DNA from: Bacteroidaceae bacterium
Lineage (GTDB): Bacteria; Bacteroidota; Bacteroidia; Bacteroidales; Bacteroidaceae
Assembly (NCBI GenBank): GCA_017530735.1
Contig: JAFXMB010000142.1
Location: 1 to 42,017, forward strand
Reading direction: 5' to 3'
DNA: 42,017 nt
Below are positions 1 to 8,748 of this stretch, one piece after another. Both the position numbers and the translations under genes were made by a program. The notes below the pieces were generated by a model. That model saw nothing but the letters and a program-made list of their open reading frames with translations, made no database searches and had not been told where the DNA came from. Position 1 is the stretch's first letter; each line of letters opens with the position of its first letter.

Positions 1-1
1 G

Positions 2-907
2 GCTATGCGTGAGATGATCCTTGCTGAGAACAAGGAGGGCCATGAGAAGGCTCTTGCCAAGCTGCTCCCCTACCAAACCAAGGACTTCTACGGAATCCTG
101 AAGGCTATGGACGGACTGCCCGTGAACATCCGTCTGCTCGATCCTCCCTTGCATGAGTTCGTACCTCATGACAGAAAGGGTCAGCAGGAGATGGCCGATG
201 CAATGGGCGTAACTCTGGAGCAGATCAAGGCTCGCGTTGAGTCTCTGTCAGAGAACAACCCGATGCTGGGTCACCGCGGTTGCCGTCTGGGTAACACCTA
301 TCCTGAGATCACCGAGATGCAGACCAAGGCAATCATCGGCGCTGCCATCCAGCTGCGCAAGGAGGGCCTGAACCCGCAGCCCGAGATCATGGTTCCGCTG
401 GTAGGTAAGCACTACGAGTTTGAGCAGCAGGAGGAGATCATCCGCAAGACTGCAGCCAAGCTGTTCGAGGAAGAGGGCGTTAAGCCTTTCGAGTTCAAGG
501 TTGGTACAATGATCGAGATCCCGCGTGCCGCTCTTACCGCTGATGCAGTTGCTGCCCGCGCCGAGTACTTCTCATTCGGAACAAATGACCTGACTCAGAT
601 GACATTCGGTTACTCACGTGATGATATCGCTTCATTCCTGCCGGTTTATCTGGAGAAGAAGATCCTTAAGGTTGACCCGTTCCAGGTTCTTGACCAGAAG
701 GGTGTCGGCCAGCTCATCAAGATGGCCGTTGAGAAGGGCCGTTCAGTACGTCCCGATCTGAAGTGCGGTATCTGCGGCGAGCATGGTGGCGAGCCTTCAT
801 CAGTTAAGTTCTGCGACAAGGTTGGTCTTAACTATGTAAGCTGCTCACCTTTCCGCGTGCCTATCGCACGTCTGGCTGCAGCACAGGGTGCAATTGAGAA
901 CTGCTGA
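2..907 (+). CDS. ppdK: Pyruvate, phosphate dikinase, C-terminal part (5' truncated by window)
   Basis: Interconverts pyruvate + ATP + Pi with PEP + AMP + PPi in the cytoplasm. Only about 301 codons of a protein usually near 880-900 residues are present; the frame is open to the left edge, so the ATG at position 5 is internal, not a start. The part seen is the PEP/pyruvate-binding TIM barrel: a substrate-site segment ([11 protein letters not shown]), the [21 protein letters not shown] region and the catalytic-cysteine segment CGICGEHGG, followed by the usual C-terminal [16 protein letters not shown]. Codon use is strongly biased to a few codons (AAG, GAG, CTG), as in glyA of this window, suggesting high expression. 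The nucleotide-binding and phosphohistidine domains lie outside the window. Family identity is secure. Confidence 0.96.
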   Translation, partial: AMREMILAENKEGHEKALAKLLPYQTKDFYGILKAMDGLPVNIRLLDPPLHEFVPHDRKGQQEMADAMGVTLEQIKARVESLSENNPMLGHRGCRLGNTYPEITEMQTKAIIGAAIQLRKEGLNPQPEIMVPLVGKHYEFEQQEEIIRKTAAKLFEEEGVKPFEFKVGTMIEIPRAALTADAVAARAEYFSFGTNDLTQMTFGYSRDDIASFLPVYLEKKILKVDPFQVLDQKGVGQLIKMAVEKGRSVRPDLKCGICGEHGGEPSSVKFCDKVGLNYVSCSPFRVPIARLAAAQGAIENC

Positions 908-927
908 TCAGGCAGTTTGCATAAATA

Positions 928-962
928 AAAAGTGGCGGACCGTATGGCCCGCCACTTTTATT
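928..962. terminator. Bidirectional rho-independent terminator
   Basis: An 11-bp perfect stem (928-938 with 949-959; AAAAGTGGCGG / CCGCCACTTTT) with a 10-nt loop and T or A tracts on either side. It lies between the convergent ppdK (plus) and the membrane-protein gene (minus) and can serve both. Confidence 0.9.
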
Positions 963-974
963 ATAAATACCTGA

Positions 975-2012
975 TTATCTCTTGAAGGTGTAGAACCAGA
1001 AGTAGGATTCGTGATATTTGATGAAAGTGCTGTTGGCCCTGTACTGGGTCTTCTCACCGCTCACGGCATCAAGGTCATTCAAAAACGAATCATAGTATTC
1101 CTTCTCATCCCTGAACTGCTTGGGGAACCGTACGGCAGCAAGGCTGTCGTTCGCAATGACCAGAGCCTGCATATAGTAGCATGGCAAAGTCTTGTACTCA
1201 TCCAGGTTGATGCTGTCGCGGAAAGACCAGACATCACCGTTGAGAAGGCACGATGCCAGGTAAGTCTGGGTATTGTCCATCTTTCTGAGTGAACGGGACA
1301 GCGCCTTGGGGTCAGAGATCGTGTATCTGAAAAGCATATCCCCTAATCCACTGCCCTTAGGTGTAGCCTCAAGGTCAAACATGGCCTTGGCACGCAGAAA
1401 ATCTATCTCCGGATCTGACTCCTCCTCAAATCGGCCGTACTCAAGCAGTTCCGCATATCGGCCCTCATTGAACATCTGCTCCATGCGCAGACGGCGGTGA
1501 AGGTTCTCATCGGTATTGCCGAGATAGGATGTTATGGAAAAGAGAAGTGACAGAATCAGCAGGTTTCCGGCAAGCGTACGCGGGCGGTCGTTGTAATCGG
1601 ACTTGGGGACCGATGCCACTATCTTGCATATCAGGAACAGCACGAACATAAATGCTCCCGATACAATCCACACAGTAAGGTCCTGACCGAACACATTCAC
1701 CCCGTCATATCCGGTGATGACACCCAGGAATGCAGCCGACAGCAGATAATTGCAGGCATAGAGTCCCTTTTTGAACCGGAACATCAGTCTGCCCGGTATG
1801 GCAAAAAGCAATGCTATGGCCGTTAACGACAGGCTCACCAGGAAGTGATGGTTGAACATCCATATCCTCAAACCGTTATCTTCAGAAAACAGGAATCTGT
1901 TTTCGGCCCATAACAGTTCTCTCTGGAAGAAATACAGCCAGCAGAATGCGAAAGCTGCGAACAGTATTCCGCAAATCCAGCGGATACACTTGTCACATGA
2001 CTTTTTTTCCAT
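975..2012 (-). CDS. Polytopic membrane protein of unknown function (possibly DUF6057-like)
   Basis: 345 residues. About five hydrophobic helices are visible near residues 12-30, 55-73, 84-101, 111-131 and 147-163, followed by a soluble C-terminal half of about 180 residues with alpha-helical, TPR-like composition (for example NEGRYAELLEYG). The layout and phrases such as the arginine-rich segment after the last helix recall Bacteroidota proteins annotated DUF6057, but these are usually longer, so the family link is tentative. Its ATG lies inside the 3' end of glgB (20-nt overlap), so it is the last gene of the PBP-kdsB-MORN-yhcH-glgB operon and probably translationally coupled to glgB. It ends at the shared terminator after ppdK. 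No catalytic motif was recognised; the function is unknown. Confidence 0.75.
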   Translation of the reverse strand: MEKKSCDKCIRWICGILFAAFAFCWLYFFQRELLWAENRFLFSEDNGLRIWMFNHHFLVSLSLTAIALLFAIPGRLMFRFKKGLYACNYLLSAAFLGVITGYDGVNVFGQDLTVWIVSGAFMFVLFLICKIVASVPKSDYNDRPRTLAGNLLILSLLFSITSYLGNTDENLHRRLRMEQMFNEGRYAELLEYGRFEEESDPEIDFLRAKAMFDLEATPKGSGLGDMLFRYTISDPKALSRSLRKMDNTQTYLASCLLNGDVWSFRDSINLDEYKTLPCYYMQALVIANDSLAAVRFPKQFRDEKEYYDSFLNDLDAVSGEKTQYRANSTFIKYHESYFWFYTFKR

Positions 2013-4017
2013 TGTTCCTTACCTTTTTCAACACCAATGCCGAACGTGCGGGCAAATAGAGTTTGAGCCACTCTTTGCGCACCTTTTTATATAGGGGGTC
2101 CATCAGGGTGAAATGTTCCACATTGTCATCCACCCTTCCATAGCCGCCGAATTCAATGCTGTCGCTGTCCAGGACCGTCTTGTACGAGCCTCTGGGCACC
2201 AGGAATCCATAATCAGAGAACGAGCGTACCGGATTGAAGTTGAACACGAACACCAGGTCTCCCCGACCGAATGCCAACACCTGGTCACCGTCATTGTGCC
2301 AGTACTCCACTACGTCTTTCTTCTGATAATCCTTCACGGAGCCGATGAGTTTCATCAGCGCACGGTCAAAATCACCCAGCCATGAGTATGCCAGCTGTTT
2401 ATTGTCGATGAGACTCCACTGACGTCGGGCATATTTGTGACTCCAGCCGTTTCCTTCACGCGGGAAATCTATCCACTCCGGATGTCCGAACTCGTTACCC
2501 ATGAAGTTCAGATAACCGCCGTTGATGGTCGATGCGGTAACCAGACGTATCATCTTATGGAGTGCAATGCCTCGTGCGGTCACATCGTTTCCTCCGTCCT
2601 TGGTGAAATGCCAGTACATATCGGCATCAATCAGACGGAAAATGACGGTCTTGTCACCTACCAGGGCCTGATCATGGCTCTCAACATAGGATATTGTCTT
2701 CTCGTCCTTGCGACGGTTGGTTACCTCCCAGAATATTCCGGCCATGGACCAGTCCTCATCCTTCTTTTCCTTGATGGTCTTGATCCAGTAGTCAGGTATG
2801 TTCATGGCCAGACGGTAGTCAAATCCGAAACCGCCGTCATCAAACGGGGCCGCAAGGCCTGGCATACCACTCACCTCCTCTGCAATTGTAATGGCACTCG
2901 GATTAAACTGATGTATTAGCCTGTTGGCCAGCATCAGGTAACAAATAGCGTCATCGTCCTGATGTCCGTTGAAGTAGTCGTCATAGTTGCAGAATGCCTC
3001 ACCCAGTCCGTGACTGTAGTAAAGCATGGATGTAACACCGTCAAAACGGTATCCGTCAAAATGGAACTCATCAAGCCAGTACTTGCAGTTGGAGAGCAGG
3101 TAATGAAGCACCTGGGTCTTGCCGTAGTCAAAGCAGAGCGAGCCCCATGCGGAGTGCTCATGACGGTCGCCCGGCAGGAAATACTGGTTGGGATCACCGG
3201 CCAGGTTACCCAGACCCTCATTCTCATTCTTGACCGAATGCGAGTGTACCAGGTCCATGATGACCGATATGCCCATACCGTGGGCCGTATCTATCAGTTC
3301 CTTGAGTTCTTCAGGGGTTCCGAAACGGGATGAGGGGGCAAAGAAACTGGATACGTGATAACCGAAACTGCCGTAATAGGGATGCTCCTGTATGGCCATA
3401 ACCTGAATGCAGTTGTAACCGGCCTCCTTGACACGGGGCAACACATTATCCTTAAACTCTATGTAGGTCCCCACTCCCTCACGCTCCTGAGCCATACCTA
3501 CATGGCACTCGTAAATGAGCAGCGGGTCCTGTTTGGGCTTGAAATCCTTATGCTTGAACTCATACTCATGACCCGGATCCCAGACCTGAGCGGAGAATAT
3601 CTTGGAGTTGTTGTCCTGTACCACGCGGCGGCACCAGGCGGGAATACGGTCACCCTGACCGCCGTTCCATTTGACACGCATCTTGTAATGCTGTCCGTGG
3701 CCTATCAGGCCAAGCGGAATGCTGAGTTCCCAGTCTCCGGCCTCATTGATGCGCTTTAGACGGAAACGCTCCTGCTCATTCCAACCGGAGAAATCACCTA
3801 TCAGGTATATGTCAGTAGCATTTGGAGCCCACTCCCTGAAGACCCAGCCGCTTTTGGTGCGCTGCAATCCGTAATAGAGATAGCCTGAGGCAAAATCCTT
3901 TAGGCTAACTTTTCCACCGGTAAGCTGGTTTTCACGCCATAAAGCGTGGTCATGCCTACCTTCAATGGCACCTGTGTAGGGTGTCAGCCAAGGGTCATTC
4001 TCTATTATCTTCAGCAT
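1993..4017 (-). CDS. glgB: 1,4-alpha-glucan branching enzyme (GH13)
   Basis: 674 residues. Introduces alpha-1,6 branches into glycogen. An N-terminal CBM48/isoamylase-like beta domain (about 35-150, with REWAPNATDIYLIGDFSGWN) precedes a GH13 barrel. Catalytic residues are visible: nucleophile Asp326 in DGYRFDGVTSM, acid/base Glu380 in TIAEEVSGMP and transition-state Asp449 in YVESHDQALVGDK. The sequence resembles the eukaryotic-type branching enzyme subgroup (GYHVSSFFAPSSRFGTPEELK) rather than E. coli GlgB; this type is common in Bacteroidota. The start overlaps the end of the YhcH-family gene by 7 nt and the end overlaps the next gene by 20 nt. No glycogen synthase or phosphorylase gene is nearby. 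Activity assignment is confident from the motifs. Confidence 0.95.
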   Translation of the reverse strand: MLKIIENDPWLTPYTGAIEGRHDHALWRENQLTGGKVSLKDFASGYLYYGLQRTKSGWVFREWAPNATDIYLIGDFSGWNEQERFRLKRINEAGDWELSIPLGLIGHGQHYKMRVKWNGGQGDRIPAWCRRVVQDNNSKIFSAQVWDPGHEYEFKHKDFKPKQDPLLIYECHVGMAQEREGVGTYIEFKDNVLPRVKEAGYNCIQVMAIQEHPYYGSFGYHVSSFFAPSSRFGTPEELKELIDTAHGMGISVIMDLVHSHSVKNENEGLGNLAGDPNQYFLPGDRHEHSAWGSLCFDYGKTQVLHYLLSNCKYWLDEFHFDGYRFDGVTSMLYYSHGLGEAFCNYDDYFNGHQDDDAICYLMLANRLIHQFNPSAITIAEEVSGMPGLAAPFDDGGFGFDYRLAMNIPDYWIKTIKEKKDEDWSMAGIFWEVTNRRKDEKTISYVESHDQALVGDKTVIFRLIDADMYWHFTKDGGNDVTARGIALHKMIRLVTASTINGGYLNFMGNEFGHPEWIDFPREGNGWSHKYARRQWSLIDNKQLAYSWLGDFDRALMKLIGSVKDYQKKDVVEYWHNDGDQVLAFGRGDLVFVFNFNPVRSFSDYGFLVPRGSYKTVLDSDSIEFGGYGRVDDNVEHFTLMDPLYKKVRKEWLKLYLPARSALVLKKVRNNGKKVM

Positions 4018-4463
4018 GGTTTCCTTATTTTGACTATAAGTTTAAGAATTCCGTCTTTAGTGATGGCCGGAGCATGTCCCTCACCGGGGAAGAACACGGT
4101 GAACATACCCTTCCTTACGTTGAGGTATGTATCGCACAGGCCGGGATAGAACGCCACATCCTTCTGGGCACTGTAAGGTATCGAAGGAGCCGGCATGAAA
4201 GGAGCCGATATGAACCCCATCTCCTCATCGGATGAAATGGGAACCTGTATGTCAATATACTCCTTATGCGCCTCGATAGGCACCTCCTGACGCGTCTGGG
4301 CGCCCTGGCGGTTAACATTGACAAACAGGTCATCACCCTGCAGTACGATCCTGCCCGGCTCAAGAGTTGAGAGATCGGTCTTACGGAAGAAATCCAGCAC
4401 CTTATCCATCAACGGACTTATGTATCCGTAGTTTTCAAGTCTGTCAAGTGTATCCAGTATCAT
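4011..4463 (-). CDS. YhcH/YjgK/YiaL (DUF386) family cupin-like protein
   Basis: 150 residues, the normal length of the family. The hallmark segment EAHKEYIDIQVPISSDEEMGF and the later FYPGLCDTYLNVRKGMFTVFFPGEGHAP carry the His/Glu residues that coordinate metal in the beta-sandwich fold. Members include the beta subunit of evolved beta-galactosidase EbgC and proteins linked to sialic-acid or sugar catabolism; a role in handling a sugar anomer or epimer has been proposed, but the substrate here cannot be read from the sequence. It sits 4 nt after the MORN gene and overlaps glgB by 7 nt, so it is part of the envelope/glycogen operon. Cytoplasmic; no signal peptide. Confidence 0.9.
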   Translation of the reverse strand: MILDTLDRLENYGYISPLMDKVLDFFRKTDLSTLEPGRIVLQGDDLFVNVNRQGAQTRQEVPIEAHKEYIDIQVPISSDEEMGFISAPFMPAPSIPYSAQKDVAFYPGLCDTYLNVRKGMFTVFFPGEGHAPAITKDGILKLIVKIRKPC

Positions 4464-4467
4464 AATC

Positions 4468-5493
4468 TCAATATATTATCGTTCTTATCTTTTTTCCTGA
4501 CTTGTCCATAACGGTGAATGTTCCGGTGCGGAAGCCCTCCTTGAATACACCTTCAAGACGGGTGCCGTCGGCCTCCTCGACCAGTCCCTTGCCGTCAACC
4601 ACTCCGTTCACGAAGGTTCCTTTGAACTTGGTTCCGTCAGCGAGACTCATGGAACCCTCACCCCATGGAACATCATTCAGCCACTGGCCGTAGTATTTGT
4701 CACCGTTGCCCCACTTCATCTGACCGGTTCCCTCACGGCGGTTCTCTTTCCACTCGCCGTCATATTCGGAACCGTCGGCCCATGAATAGACTCCCTTGCC
4801 GTCAGCCATACCGTTGCGGAGCGAGCCCTTGTATGAATCACCGTTGGCAAACGAGTATTCGCCGTTGCCCGATATCAGCCCGGCGCGGAACTGTCCCTTA
4901 TAGGTATCACCGTTGGGCATGGTGCAGGTACCGTTGCCGTCTTCGACGTCATTCACCCACGAACCGATGTAGGTATAACCCTTACTCTTGTATTCACCCT
5001 GACCTTCACGCAGTCCGTTGATCCATGAACCGCGGTACTCGGAACTGTCACGCCAGCACATCAGGCCTGTTCCCTGGCGACGGTTTCCCTTCCATTCACC
5101 TGAGTAGTATGAGCCGTCGGCCCACATGTAAACGCCCTTGCCGTTGCGCTCATCGGAAGCCCAACCGCCTTTGTATACATCGCCCGATGCATACTGGAGT
5201 TCACCTTCACCGGCGCGCAGGTTGTTGTCCCAGAAACCCAGGTACAGGTCTCCGTTGGCGTAATGACATATACCGACACCTTTTCTGAAGCCCTTCTCAT
5301 ACGCACCCTCGTAGACATCACCGTTGGCATGATCCGTACGGCCGGTTCCATAGGGTTTGCGCAGCCTCATCTGTCCTGTATATACTGATCCGTCACTGAG
5401 CACAAGACGGTTCCTGATGCTGTCCTGACGTGCCATGACAGGAAGATAGACCAGAATGAGTATCAGGAAAAGTATGTCAGTTCTATGTTTCAT
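4468..5493 (-). CDS. Secreted MORN-repeat protein
   Basis: 341 residues. A hydrophobic N-terminus (MKHRTDILFLILILVYLPVMARQ) looks like a signal peptide or a single membrane anchor. The rest is almost wholly MORN repeats: 13 units of about 23 residues can be counted, each starting (Y/F/L)xG and carrying a YxGxWxNxxxxGxGxxxxxxGxx pattern (for example YSGEWKGNRRQGTG and YDGEWKENRREGTG). MORN repeats form an elongated beta-hairpin stack; in eukaryotes they are linked to membranes or scaffolding, and bacterial roles are mostly unknown. The start overlaps the kdsB stop by 4 nt (ATGA), showing coupling to a Kdo-pathway gene. I infer an envelope-associated scaffold, probably periplasmic. No enzymatic domain is visible. 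Confidence 0.9.
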   Translation of the reverse strand: MKHRTDILFLILILVYLPVMARQDSIRNRLVLSDGSVYTGQMRLRKPYGTGRTDHANGDVYEGAYEKGFRKGVGICHYANGDLYLGFWDNNLRAGEGELQYASGDVYKGGWASDERNGKGVYMWADGSYYSGEWKGNRRQGTGLMCWRDSSEYRGSWINGLREGQGEYKSKGYTYIGSWVNDVEDGNGTCTMPNGDTYKGQFRAGLISGNGEYSFANGDSYKGSLRNGMADGKGVYSWADGSEYDGEWKENRREGTGQMKWGNGDKYYGQWLNDVPWGEGSMSLADGTKFKGTFVNGVVDGKGLVEEADGTRLEGVFKEGFRTGTFTVMDKSGKKIRTIIY

Positions 5494-6245
5494 ATTGAAT
5501 GTTCCTTAAGAAATACCTCGGCGGCGGCCAGGTCATCGGGGGTATCAATGCCGATGGTCTCGACATCGGTCACTCCCACTTTTATGCGGTAGCCGGCGGA
5601 GAGCCAGCGGAGCTGCTCCAGACTCTCGGCCTTTTCAAGCGGAGCCTGCGGGAGTTCAGTTACAGCCTTAAGTACATCAGACTTGAATGCATAGAGGCCG
5701 ATATGCTTGTAATAGGTGTGACGTGCGGGCCACTCCTCCTGGGGAATGCCTCTCAGATACGGTATGACGCTGCGGCTGAAATAGAGCGCGTTCCAGTTGT
5801 CATCGACCACAACCTTGGGACTGTTAGGATTGGCCACCTTGTCAAACGGAGTATCGGGTGTGAATGGCTTTACAAGCGTGGCTATATCGGTCTCAGGGCT
5901 GTTGAACAGATCCTTTACCGTCTGCAACTGCGAGGGTTGGATAAACGGCTCGTCTCCCTGGATGTTCACAACCACATCGGCCTTTACTCCGCATTTGCAG
6001 AACGCCTCGAAACAACGGTCCGTTCCGCTCTTATGGTCGCTGCGGGTCATCACAGGGGTGAAACCGCCCTCTTTAACGACATTGAATATACGCTCGTCAT
6101 CAGTTGCCACGAACACGTGGTCAAACACCTTTTTTGCCTGCTCGCAGACGCGGATGATTACCGGTTTGCCTCCCAGTACCGCCAGCGGTTTGGCAGGAAA
6201 GCGCGTTGAAGCGTAGCGTGCAGGTATGATTGCTGCGAATTCCAT
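5490..6245 (-). CDS. kdsB: 3-deoxy-manno-octulosonate cytidylyltransferase (CMP-Kdo synthetase)
   Basis: 251 residues, normal for KdsB. Activates Kdo with CTP to CMP-Kdo for attachment to lipid A in the cytoplasm. The N-terminal nucleotide-binding signature IIPARYASTRFPAKPLAVLGGKP and the metal/substrate motif NIQGDEPFI are present, along with the SLEQLRWLSAGYRIKVG C-terminal segment. The start is fixed by a one-base overlap with the PBP stop (TGATG), and the stop overlaps the MORN start by 4 nt. Identity is secure. Its location between a peptidoglycan synthase and a MORN protein suggests coordination of outer-membrane and wall synthesis. Confidence 0.97.
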   Translation of the reverse strand: MEFAAIIPARYASTRFPAKPLAVLGGKPVIIRVCEQAKKVFDHVFVATDDERIFNVVKEGGFTPVMTRSDHKSGTDRCFEAFCKCGVKADVVVNIQGDEPFIQPSQLQTVKDLFNSPETDIATLVKPFTPDTPFDKVANPNSPKVVVDDNWNALYFSRSVIPYLRGIPQEEWPARHTYYKHIGLYAFKSDVLKAVTELPQAPLEKAESLEQLRWLSAGYRIKVGVTDVETIGIDTPDDLAAAEVFLKEHSI

Positions 6246-8593
6246 CAGAAAGATTCTATTGAGTAGTTGTCTATTGCTTCACCCTCGGTGTTATCGAATC
6301 CGGCACACGGATCATAATCCTCAGGTATATCGAATTTGGTACTCGGAAGATAGCCGAATACGGTTGAATCGGCATAAACCTTATCCATGAACATTCCGAA
6401 TACAGGAAGTGCCGCATGTGCGCCCTGACCGTGGTCCATATCATCAAAGTGGATGTCGCGATCCTCACCTCCTACCCAGCATCCGGCAACAAGGTCAGGA
6501 GTGTATCCCATGAACCATGCATCGGAATGGTTATCGGTGGTACCGGTCTTACCGGCACAAGGCACCTTGCAGAATGTGGGGAACAGACGTGAACTGCGCA
6601 AACGTGTTCCGGTACCCTCCTCGACTACGGCACGCATCATGTCAATCATCTTGAACGATGACTCCTCGCTGATAACCTCATCGCTGTGGGGTGTGAATCG
6701 GGCAAGCACGTTACCTTCAGAATCCTCGATGCGTGTGACGTAAAGGGGATTGGTGCGTATGCCGTGGTTAACGAAAACGGTGTATGCGCTGACCATCTCC
6801 TTGACCGATACGTCACAGGTACCAAGGCAGAGTGACAGGACAGGTTCGATGGCCTGGTTGCGGAGTCCGAACTCATGCAGAAGATTCACGAAAGCATAAG
6901 GACTGAGCTGGCTCATAAGCCATGCAGTCACGTTGTTGTTGGATCGGGAAAGACCCCACTTGAGTGTTACAAGTTGTCCGAGCATGGACTTTCCGTCATC
7001 CTTGGGCTGCCATATCTGACCTGATTCGGTCAATATTGTCTGTGTCTCGTTTACGCACTGGTCACAGGGTGAAAAACCGCTCTCCATAGCCAATGAATAA
7101 AGGTACGGTTTCATTGTTGAACCCACCTGACGGCGTCCCATGTTGACCATATCATACTGGAAAGCGCGGTAATCGGGGCCGCCTACATAAGCCCTTACGA
7201 ATCCGGTCCTTGGCTCCATGCACATAAGCCCTGTTCGCAGGAAGAATTTCATGTAACGGAGTGAGTCCATCGGAGTCAGTACGGTATCGATGTAACCGTC
7301 ATATGAGAATACCGACATCTGGCACGGGGTATTGAACACCTTACGTATGGAATCCTCTGAGACGCCTCTGGAATTCAGGCCGCGGTACCGGTCGGTATCC
7401 CTCATGGCGCGGTCCATGATACGCTTGACCTCATCGGCCGACAGTTTATTGGTGAACGGAGCGGTCTTGAGTCCGCGCTTGGCAGCAAAGAAGTCAGGCT
7501 GCAGATAACCCTGCAACTGGGCTGCTACAGCCTCCTCGGCATACTGCTGCATGCGTGAGTCAATAGTCACGTAAACCTTGAGACCGTCAGAATACAGATT
7601 GTAGGGCTCACCGTTCTGGTTGACATTCTTGTTGCACCAGCCGAACAGCGGATCCTGCTCCCAGTCAATGGAGTCCTCATAGAACTGCTGCATCTGCCAG
7701 CCGCGGTAATTCTCACGGACCGGTTTCTGCTTTCTCATGACTGAACGCAGATACTCGCGGAAATATGTGGCCTGGCCCAACTTCTGGTCAACCTCATGAA
7801 AATCCAGTACTATATCGGTAGCCTGGAGGGAGTCTCTCTGAGCCTCTGTCAGGAAACCCGCCTTCTCCATTTGGGAGAGCACTACATTTCGGCGTTCAAG
7901 AGAGCGTTTGGGATGTGATTTAGGATTGTAGAGTGATGAATTCTTGCACATACCCACCAGAGTGGCGGCCTCTTCAATACTCAGTTCTGAAGGCTGCTTT
8001 CCGAAATAGACACGTGCAGCCGAATGGATACCTACTGCATGATGCACGAAATCATACTTGTTCAGGTAAAGCGTCATGATCTCCTCCTTTGTGTAGTAAC
8101 GCTCCAGCTTGACTGCCACCACCCACTCTATAGGTTTCTGGAAAGCACGCTGAACCGAACCCCGGGCCGGATGCTCCGTATAAAGCTGCTTGGCCAGCTG
8201 CTGTGTAAGGGTACTGCCTCCACCGGCGCTGCGCTGACGCAGTATGACACGTTTCACGATTGCTCTCACCAGTGCCTTGAGGTCAATGCCGGAGTGTTCC
8301 TGGAAACGGACATCCTCAGTTGCCACGAGAGCCTGGACCAGATACGGTGAAAGCTCATCAAAATCCACCCATACACGGTTATCGGACGAATAACTGAAAG
8401 TGCCTAAGGTGACACCGTCGGCCGATATGATCTGGGTAGCGAACTTGTCTATAGGACTTTCCAGGTCTTCAACCGACGGAGCGTCGCCGATGGACCCGTT
8501 ACTGATGCCTCTGAAAACGAAATATACTGTAAGAATTCCGGCAATGAATGCCAGCCAGAATCCCAGGATTATACGCTTTACTGTCTTACTCAT
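6245..8593 (-). CDS. Bifunctional class A penicillin-binding protein (PBP1A type)
   Basis: 782 residues from the ATG at 8593. One N-terminal TM helix (about 6-27) anchors it in the inner membrane, facing the periplasm. The GT51 transglycosylase domain has catalytic Glu93 in ATEDVRFQEHSGID and GGSTLTQQLAKQL (about 125-138). The transpeptidase domain has Ser492 in STMK, the SNN motif at 551-553 and KTG at 682-684. The open frame extends 79 codons upstream to 8830, but that extension crosses the probable promoter (-7 at 8614-8621) and begins inside pyrB; 8593 gives a normal PBP N-terminus (MSKTVKRIILGFWLAF). It is the first gene of a six-gene operon. It is called mrcA or pbpF-like in relatives; I give no symbol because class A paralogues are hard to separate. 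Confidence 0.95.
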   Translation of the reverse strand: MSKTVKRIILGFWLAFIAGILTVYFVFRGISNGSIGDAPSVEDLESPIDKFATQIISADGVTLGTFSYSSDNRVWVDFDELSPYLVQALVATEDVRFQEHSGIDLKALVRAIVKRVILRQRSAGGGSTLTQQLAKQLYTEHPARGSVQRAFQKPIEWVVAVKLERYYTKEEIMTLYLNKYDFVHHAVGIHSAARVYFGKQPSELSIEEAATLVGMCKNSSLYNPKSHPKRSLERRNVVLSQMEKAGFLTEAQRDSLQATDIVLDFHEVDQKLGQATYFREYLRSVMRKQKPVRENYRGWQMQQFYEDSIDWEQDPLFGWCNKNVNQNGEPYNLYSDGLKVYVTIDSRMQQYAEEAVAAQLQGYLQPDFFAAKRGLKTAPFTNKLSADEVKRIMDRAMRDTDRYRGLNSRGVSEDSIRKVFNTPCQMSVFSYDGYIDTVLTPMDSLRYMKFFLRTGLMCMEPRTGFVRAYVGGPDYRAFQYDMVNMGRRQVGSTMKPYLYSLAMESGFSPCDQCVNETQTILTESGQIWQPKDDGKSMLGQLVTLKWGLSRSNNNVTAWLMSQLSPYAFVNLLHEFGLRNQAIEPVLSLCLGTCDVSVKEMVSAYTVFVNHGIRTNPLYVTRIEDSEGNVLARFTPHSDEVISEESSFKMIDMMRAVVEEGTGTRLRSSRLFPTFCKVPCAGKTGTTDNHSDAWFMGYTPDLVAGCWVGGEDRDIHFDDMDHGQGAHAALPVFGMFMDKVYADSTVFGYLPSTKFDIPEDYDPCAGFDNTEGEAIDNYSIESF

Positions 8594-8613
8594 CACTTTA
8601 TACCGAAAACACA

Positions 8614-8644
8614 CAAAAATAGCACAAAAACCCCATATCAGAAA
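8614..8644 (-). promoter_or_regulatory. Probable sigma-ABfr promoter of the PBP-kdsB operon
   Basis: On the minus strand TATTTTTG (8614-8621) matches the -7 consensus TAnnTTTG, and TTTC (8641-8644) is one base off the -33 TTTG, with a 19-bp spacer. The start of transcription would be near 8607, about 14 nt before the ATG at 8593. Confidence 0.6.
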
Positions 8645-8716
8645 TACTCTCCGGGCAAAATTTGGCATTTTATGGAAAGTTATGAACACAACCTCCCATA
8701 GTTGGTATTTTCTTAG

Positions 8717-8724
8717 TAATTTTG
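8717..8724 (+). promoter_or_regulatory. Possible -7 element for pyrBI
   Basis: TAATTTTG followed by T matches TAnnTTTG about 25 nt before the pyrB ATG. No convincing -33 TTTG lies at the usual distance, so this is a weaker call. Confidence 0.4.
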
Positions 8725-8748
8725 TACTCCCGAACAAACTATAATCAA

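Noticed and set aside
4480-5400. Regular tandem repeats that could be taken for a CRISPR or satellite array
   Set aside because: They are about 69-bp degenerate units fully explained by MORN repeats in one reading frame; there are no constant repeats with unique spacers.
8722-8748. Upstream ATG of pyrB at 8722
   Set aside because: It overlaps the -7 element at 8717-8724, and the family N-terminus fits the ATG at 8749.
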